Shown here piece by piece: positions 61,184-64,000 of a stretch of DNA of 64,000 bases. Source of the DNA: Sphingomonas rhizophila (GTDB lineage Bacteria > Pseudomonadota > Alphaproteobacteria > Sphingomonadales > Sphingomonadaceae); contig NZ_CP060717.1 of the NCBI RefSeq assembly GCF_014396585.1, positions 1,550,001-1,614,000 on the forward strand, given 5' to 3'. The notes under the pieces were generated by a model, which was not told where the DNA came from, did no database searches, and was given only the letters and a program-made list of their open reading frames with translations. How positions within the stretch are numbered: position 1 is the first letter of the stretch; every line of letters begins with the position of its first letter. Position numbers and translations under genes: made by a program.

Positions 61184-62105
61184 GGGGCACTTCCTTCCTT
61201 GCTGGAGAGGCGCCCGACAAGGGCGGTTCGGTTTCGATGGCGACCGACAGACAGGGCCCGAAGCCCAGTTCGCTTCCAGCCGACCCGAGCGGAACGACGC
61301 GCAAGCTTGTGCCGGGGAACCCGCGGAGCCGCAATGTTGCCGGAACACGGCAAGGTGCATCGCCAAGCATGTATCCGATCAGCTGGAGCCAGCGGTGATG
61401 ATCGAGAGGATGACGAAGGCCGAGCAGCGCGCCGCGCAGGCGGAACGGGCCGTTTTTTTCGAGGAATGCTTCGGCCGACGGACTCATGGCGCACAGCCAG
61501 CGATGTCGATTGACGAGCAGCACCGGTTGCGACACCGCGCTCCATTCGCCAAGTGCGATCCGGCTGCCCTCGCCCGCCATCGCGTCCTCGGCGCGGACGG
61601 CCTGATGCATCAGGTGGGCCAGCCGGGTGAAGCGAGAGATCGTCAGATCGGTGCATGGCCCGTCCCGCCGGCCGCGCATCAACGCGACGCCGACGAAGCT
61701 GTCCCCTTCGCGATCGAACAGCGTCTGGCAGCCAAAGGGCATGTCGATATCGCGCGTGGCGTCATCGTAATAGTTGGTCGAATGGAGGCGGCGATATGTC
61801 TGGTAGTGCGCCTCATGCTGGACTTCGAGCGGCCCGGCGACCGAACCGATGCGCCAGTTCGGCCGGCCCCACAATTCGGCGTCGCCAAAGGTCTTCTGCA
61901 CCTCATGATCGGTGTAGCCGGTAAAGAGATTGAGGGTCGGCAGCCGTGAGCCGATGCACAGAAAATTGGACCCACGGCTGTGCGTTGCGCTGGCCAGCAT
62001 CGACAGGGCGCGGGTCCAGCCGCCGACTTCGAACGGCGCATTGAGCAGCGCCGCCTCGGTCTGGCGCAGGAACTCAGCGTCGTTCGAAGCCCGGTATGCG
62101 GTCAT
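61149..62105 (-). CDS. Sensor-domain protein resembling LuxR-type regulators without a DNA-binding domain
   Basis: The ATG at 62105 overlaps the stop of the upstream gene as ATGA; 318 residues. Blocks such as [39 protein letters not shown] and L-L-V-N-R-H-R-W-L resemble the N-terminal sensing half of sphingomonad LuxR-like regulators. The helix-turn-helix that normally follows is missing; the protein ends after [10 protein letters not shown] with an Arg-rich tail inside the cytochrome gene. A single missing base near 61250 would end it instead at 61180. It may sense without binding DNA. Function is inferred. Confidence 0.55.
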   Translation of the reverse strand: MTAYRASNDAEFLRQTEAALLNAPFEVGGWTRALSMLASATHSRGSNFLCIGSRLPTLNLFTGYTDHEVQKTFGDAELWGRPNWRIGSVAGPLEVQHEAHYQTYRRLHSTNYYDDATRDIDMPFGCQTLFDREGDSFVGVALMRGRRDGPCTDLTISRFTRLAHLMHQAVRAEDAMAGEGSRIALGEWSAVSQPVLLVNRHRWLCAMSPSAEAFLEKNGPFRLRGALLGLRHPLDHHRWLQLIGYMLGDAPCRVPATLRLRGFPGTSLRVVPLGSAGSELGFGPCLSVAIETEPPLSGASPARKEVPRERLYGRGEHR

Positions 62106-64000
62106 TTGCCGCTGAATTTGCCTCCCTCGGCCGCCTTGTCCAGCAACAATTGGCTGAACGAGAAATCCTCACCCATGCGCGCTTCCTGCGACTTGAGCCC
62201 GTCGACGATCTTCTGAAGCCCCTCGGTGTCCGCCCAGAACATGGGGCCGCCGCGATAGACCGGCCAGCCGTAGCCGTAGACCCACACCACATCGATGTCC
62301 GACGCGCGCTGGGCCATTCCTTCTTCCAGGATCTTCGCGCCCTCGTTGACCATCGTGTAGAGCGTGCGCTGGATGATTTCCTCGTCGCTGATTTCCCGCC
62401 GCGTCACCCCCTGCTTGGCGGCGAAGTCGTCGATGATCTCCTGGACGCGCGGCGACGGCGACGGCTTCCGCTTGTCGTCATAATCGTAGAAGCCGGCCTG
62501 CTTCTTTTGGCCCCAGCGCCCTTCGGCGGCGAGCGCGTCGCGAATGTTCTCGATCCGCGTCGGGTCGCGGTGCCAGCCGATGTCGACCCCGGCGAGGTCG
62601 GCCATCTGGAACGGCCCCATGGGCATTCCGAATTCGACATGGACGCGGTCGACCTGTTCCGGGGTCGTACCTTCCAGCAGCAGCTTGGTCGCCTCGACCT
62701 GGCGCGGCATCAGCATTCGGTTGCCGATAAAGCCGTGGCAGACGCCGGCAACGACCGCGACCTTTTTGATCCGCTTGGCAAGCTGCATCGCGGTCACCAG
62801 CACGTCGGGCGCGGTCTTTGCGCCGCGCACGACCTCCAGCAGCTTCATGATATTGGCGGGCGAGAAGAAGTGGAGGCCGACGACATCCTGCGGCCGCTTC
62901 GTCACCGCCGCGATCTCGTCGATGTTAAGGTAGCTGGTGTTGCTGGCGAGGATCGCGCCCGGCTTTGCGATGGCATCGAGGCGCGCAAAAATGTCCTTCT
63001 TCACCTCCATCTGCTCGAACACCGCTTCGATGATCAGGTCGCAGTCGGCGAGCGCGTTGAAATCGAGCGTGGGGTTCAGCGCACCCATTGCCGCCTCGAC
63101 CTGTTCGCCGGTCATTCGGCCCTTGGCGGCGGTTGCTTCGTAATTCTTGCGCATGATCCCGGTGCCGCGGTCGAGCGCTTCCTGCGCCATCTCGACGATC
63201 GTCACCGGGATTCCGGCCGACAGGAAGTTCATCGAAATGCCACCGCCCATCGTGCCGGCGCCGATCACGCCGACCCTCCTGATATCGCGCGGCCTCGTGT
63301 CCTCGGGAATTCCGTCGATTTTCGACGCCTTGCGCTCGGCGAAGAAGAAATATTGCTGGGCGCGGCTTTGCACGCCGGTCATCAGGCCCATGAACAGGTT
63401 GCGTTCGTCGATGACGCCTTCCGCATAGGGCTTGGCGACCGCCGCCTCGATTGCCTTGATGTTCGCCTCCGGCGCCTCGAAGCCGCGAAACTTGCGGGCG
63501 TTGGCCTTGCGGAAGTCGGCGAACACCGACGGGTCGATGTTGCTGACCTTTTCTTGCCGTTCCGACGATTTTGGCAGCGGACGAATGTCCTTCACCTCCT
63601 CGGCATAGGCGACTGCATGCTGGACCAGGTCGCCCTCGACGATCCGGTCGACGAGGCCAAGATCGTGCGCCTCCTTCGCGCCGACCATGCCGCCGCCGGT
63701 GACCATCTCCAGCGCCTTGGGAACGCCAGCGACGCGCGGCAGGCGTTGCGTCCCGCCCGCGCCCGGCAGCAGGCCAAGCTTAACTTCGGGGACGCCCAGC
63801 TTGGCGCTGGGGACGGCGACGCGATAATGGCAGCCGAGCGCCACCTCCAAGCCACCGCCAAGCGCGGTGCCATGGATCGCGGCCACGACCGGCTTCGAGC
63901 AATTCTCGATCGTATCGACCACCGACGGGAGCCACGGCATCACCGGCGGTTTTCCGAATTCGGTGATGTCGGCGCCGGCGAAGAAAGTCTGGCCTTCACA
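62102..64000 (-). CDS. Fused enoyl-CoA hydratase/3-hydroxyacyl-CoA dehydrogenase (FadB/FadJ-like; 5' end outside window)
   Basis: About 633 residues are visible. The N-terminal part is crotonase: [23 protein letters not shown] (oxyanion hole) and [15 protein letters not shown]. Next come the NAD-binding [12 protein letters not shown] and L-A-S-N-T-S, and the dehydrogenase His region G-L-H-F-F-S-P-A-N. The C-terminal domain is followed by a stop coupled to the sensor gene. The enzyme does the middle two steps of fatty-acid beta-oxidation. A thiolase partner is not seen inside the window. Confidence 0.95.
   Translation of the reverse strand, partial: CEGQTFFAGADITEFGKPPVMPWLPSVVDTIENCSKPVVAAIHGTALGGGLEVALGCHYRVAVPSAKLGVPEVKLGLLPGAGGTQRLPRVAGVPKALEMVTGGGMVGAKEAHDLGLVDRIVEGDLVQHAVAYAEEVKDIRPLPKSSERQEKVSNIDPSVFADFRKANARKFRGFEAPEANIKAIEAAVAKPYAEGVIDERNLFMGLMTGVQSRAQQYFFFAERKASKIDGIPEDTRPRDIRRVGVIGAGTMGGGISMNFLSAGIPVTIVEMAQEALDRGTGIMRKNYEATAAKGRMTGEQVEAAMGALNPTLDFNALADCDLIIEAVFEQMEVKKDIFARLDAIAKPGAILASNTSYLNIDEIAAVTKRPQDVVGLHFFSPANIMKLLEVVRGAKTAPDVLVTAMQLAKRIKKVAVVAGVCHGFIGNRMLMPRQVEATKLLLEGTTPEQVDRVHVEFGMPMGPFQMADLAGVDIGWHRDPTRIENIRDALAAEGRWGQKKQAGFYDYDDKRKPSPSPRVQEIIDDFAAKQGVTRREISDEEIIQRTLYTMVNEGAKILEEGMAQRASDIDVVWVYGYGWPVYRGGPMFWADTEGLQKIVDGLKSQEARMGEDFSFSQLLLDKAAEGGKFSGK

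Overview
The window is high-GC bacterial chromosome and almost certainly comes from an alphaproteobacterium of the Sphingomonadales. Supporting signs are the NDUFA12-type complex I accessory protein, a DUF2155 protein next to aat, an RF2 gene without a programmed frameshift, an HWE-type histidine kinase, promoters resembling those of an EcfG-type general stress sigma factor, and tandem entericidin lipoproteins. No phage, insertion sequence, CRISPR array or rRNA operon was found.

Layout. 1-6.6 kb: end of a TonB-like protein, a duplicated glycine-zipper lipoprotein, an L,D-transpeptidase, arsC-aat, and a minus-strand series of recX, a double cold-shock protein, DUF192, NDUFA12 and DUF2155. 6.7-13.3 kb: fatty-acyl-AMP ligase, tRNA-Trp, secE-nusG, a hybrid histidine kinase, GNAT and Nudix enzymes. 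13.4-33.1 kb: the ribosomal protein/RNA polymerase cluster rplK-rplA, rplJ-rplL, rpoB-rpoC. It is interrupted by a phosphate-related block (PPK2, DUF4956 membrane protein, CotH-like exported protein, metallophosphoesterase, cNMP-binding/thioredoxin-reductase-like protein) and by a second L,D-transpeptidase with an HWE kinase/receiver pair. 33.2-37.4 kb: an accessory stretch with an unrecognised protein, a polysaccharide deacetylase, a Gfo/Idh/MocA oxidoreductase, a small regulator-DUF5985-DUF5985 operon and two entericidins. 37.5-50.7 kb: S41 peptidase, thyA, a RadC-like JAB protein, a lipoprotein methyltransferase, prfB, mrcA, an amidase, rne, an M48 protease and a DsbA-like protein. 50.7-64 kb: a CDP-alcohol phosphotransferase, ppx-rlmE, tRNA-Gln, a receiver protein, a SleB-type hydrolase, an EVE protein, typA, an outer-membrane protein, a MarR/MFS pair, cytochrome b561, a sensor-only regulator and a fadB/fadJ-type enzyme running off the end.

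How the genes work together. The backbone is transcription/translation (secE, nusG, rplKAJL, rpoBC, aat, prfB, rlmE, typA, rne, two tRNAs) and envelope building (two L,D-transpeptidases, PBP1A, amidase, SleB hydrolase, outer-membrane protein). Polyphosphate-related enzymes appear twice: PPK2 beside DUF4956 and a CotH-like protein, and Ppx beside rlmE. Stress-response wiring is suggested by sequences resembling GGAAC-N16-CGTT upstream of the first L,D-transpeptidase, the receiver protein, the HWE kinase and the entericidins.

Caveat. At least twelve places show a conserved protein that changes frame by exactly one missing base, nearly always in a short G or C run (trxB-like x3, Gfo/Idh x2, small regulator, thyA, amidase, exported 55.5 kb protein, typA, outer-membrane protein, MFS). 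thyA and typA are normally kept intact, so these are most likely uncorrected homopolymer deletions in the assembly. Such genes are annotated over their full inferred extent. All assignments come from reading the sequence; no database search was run.
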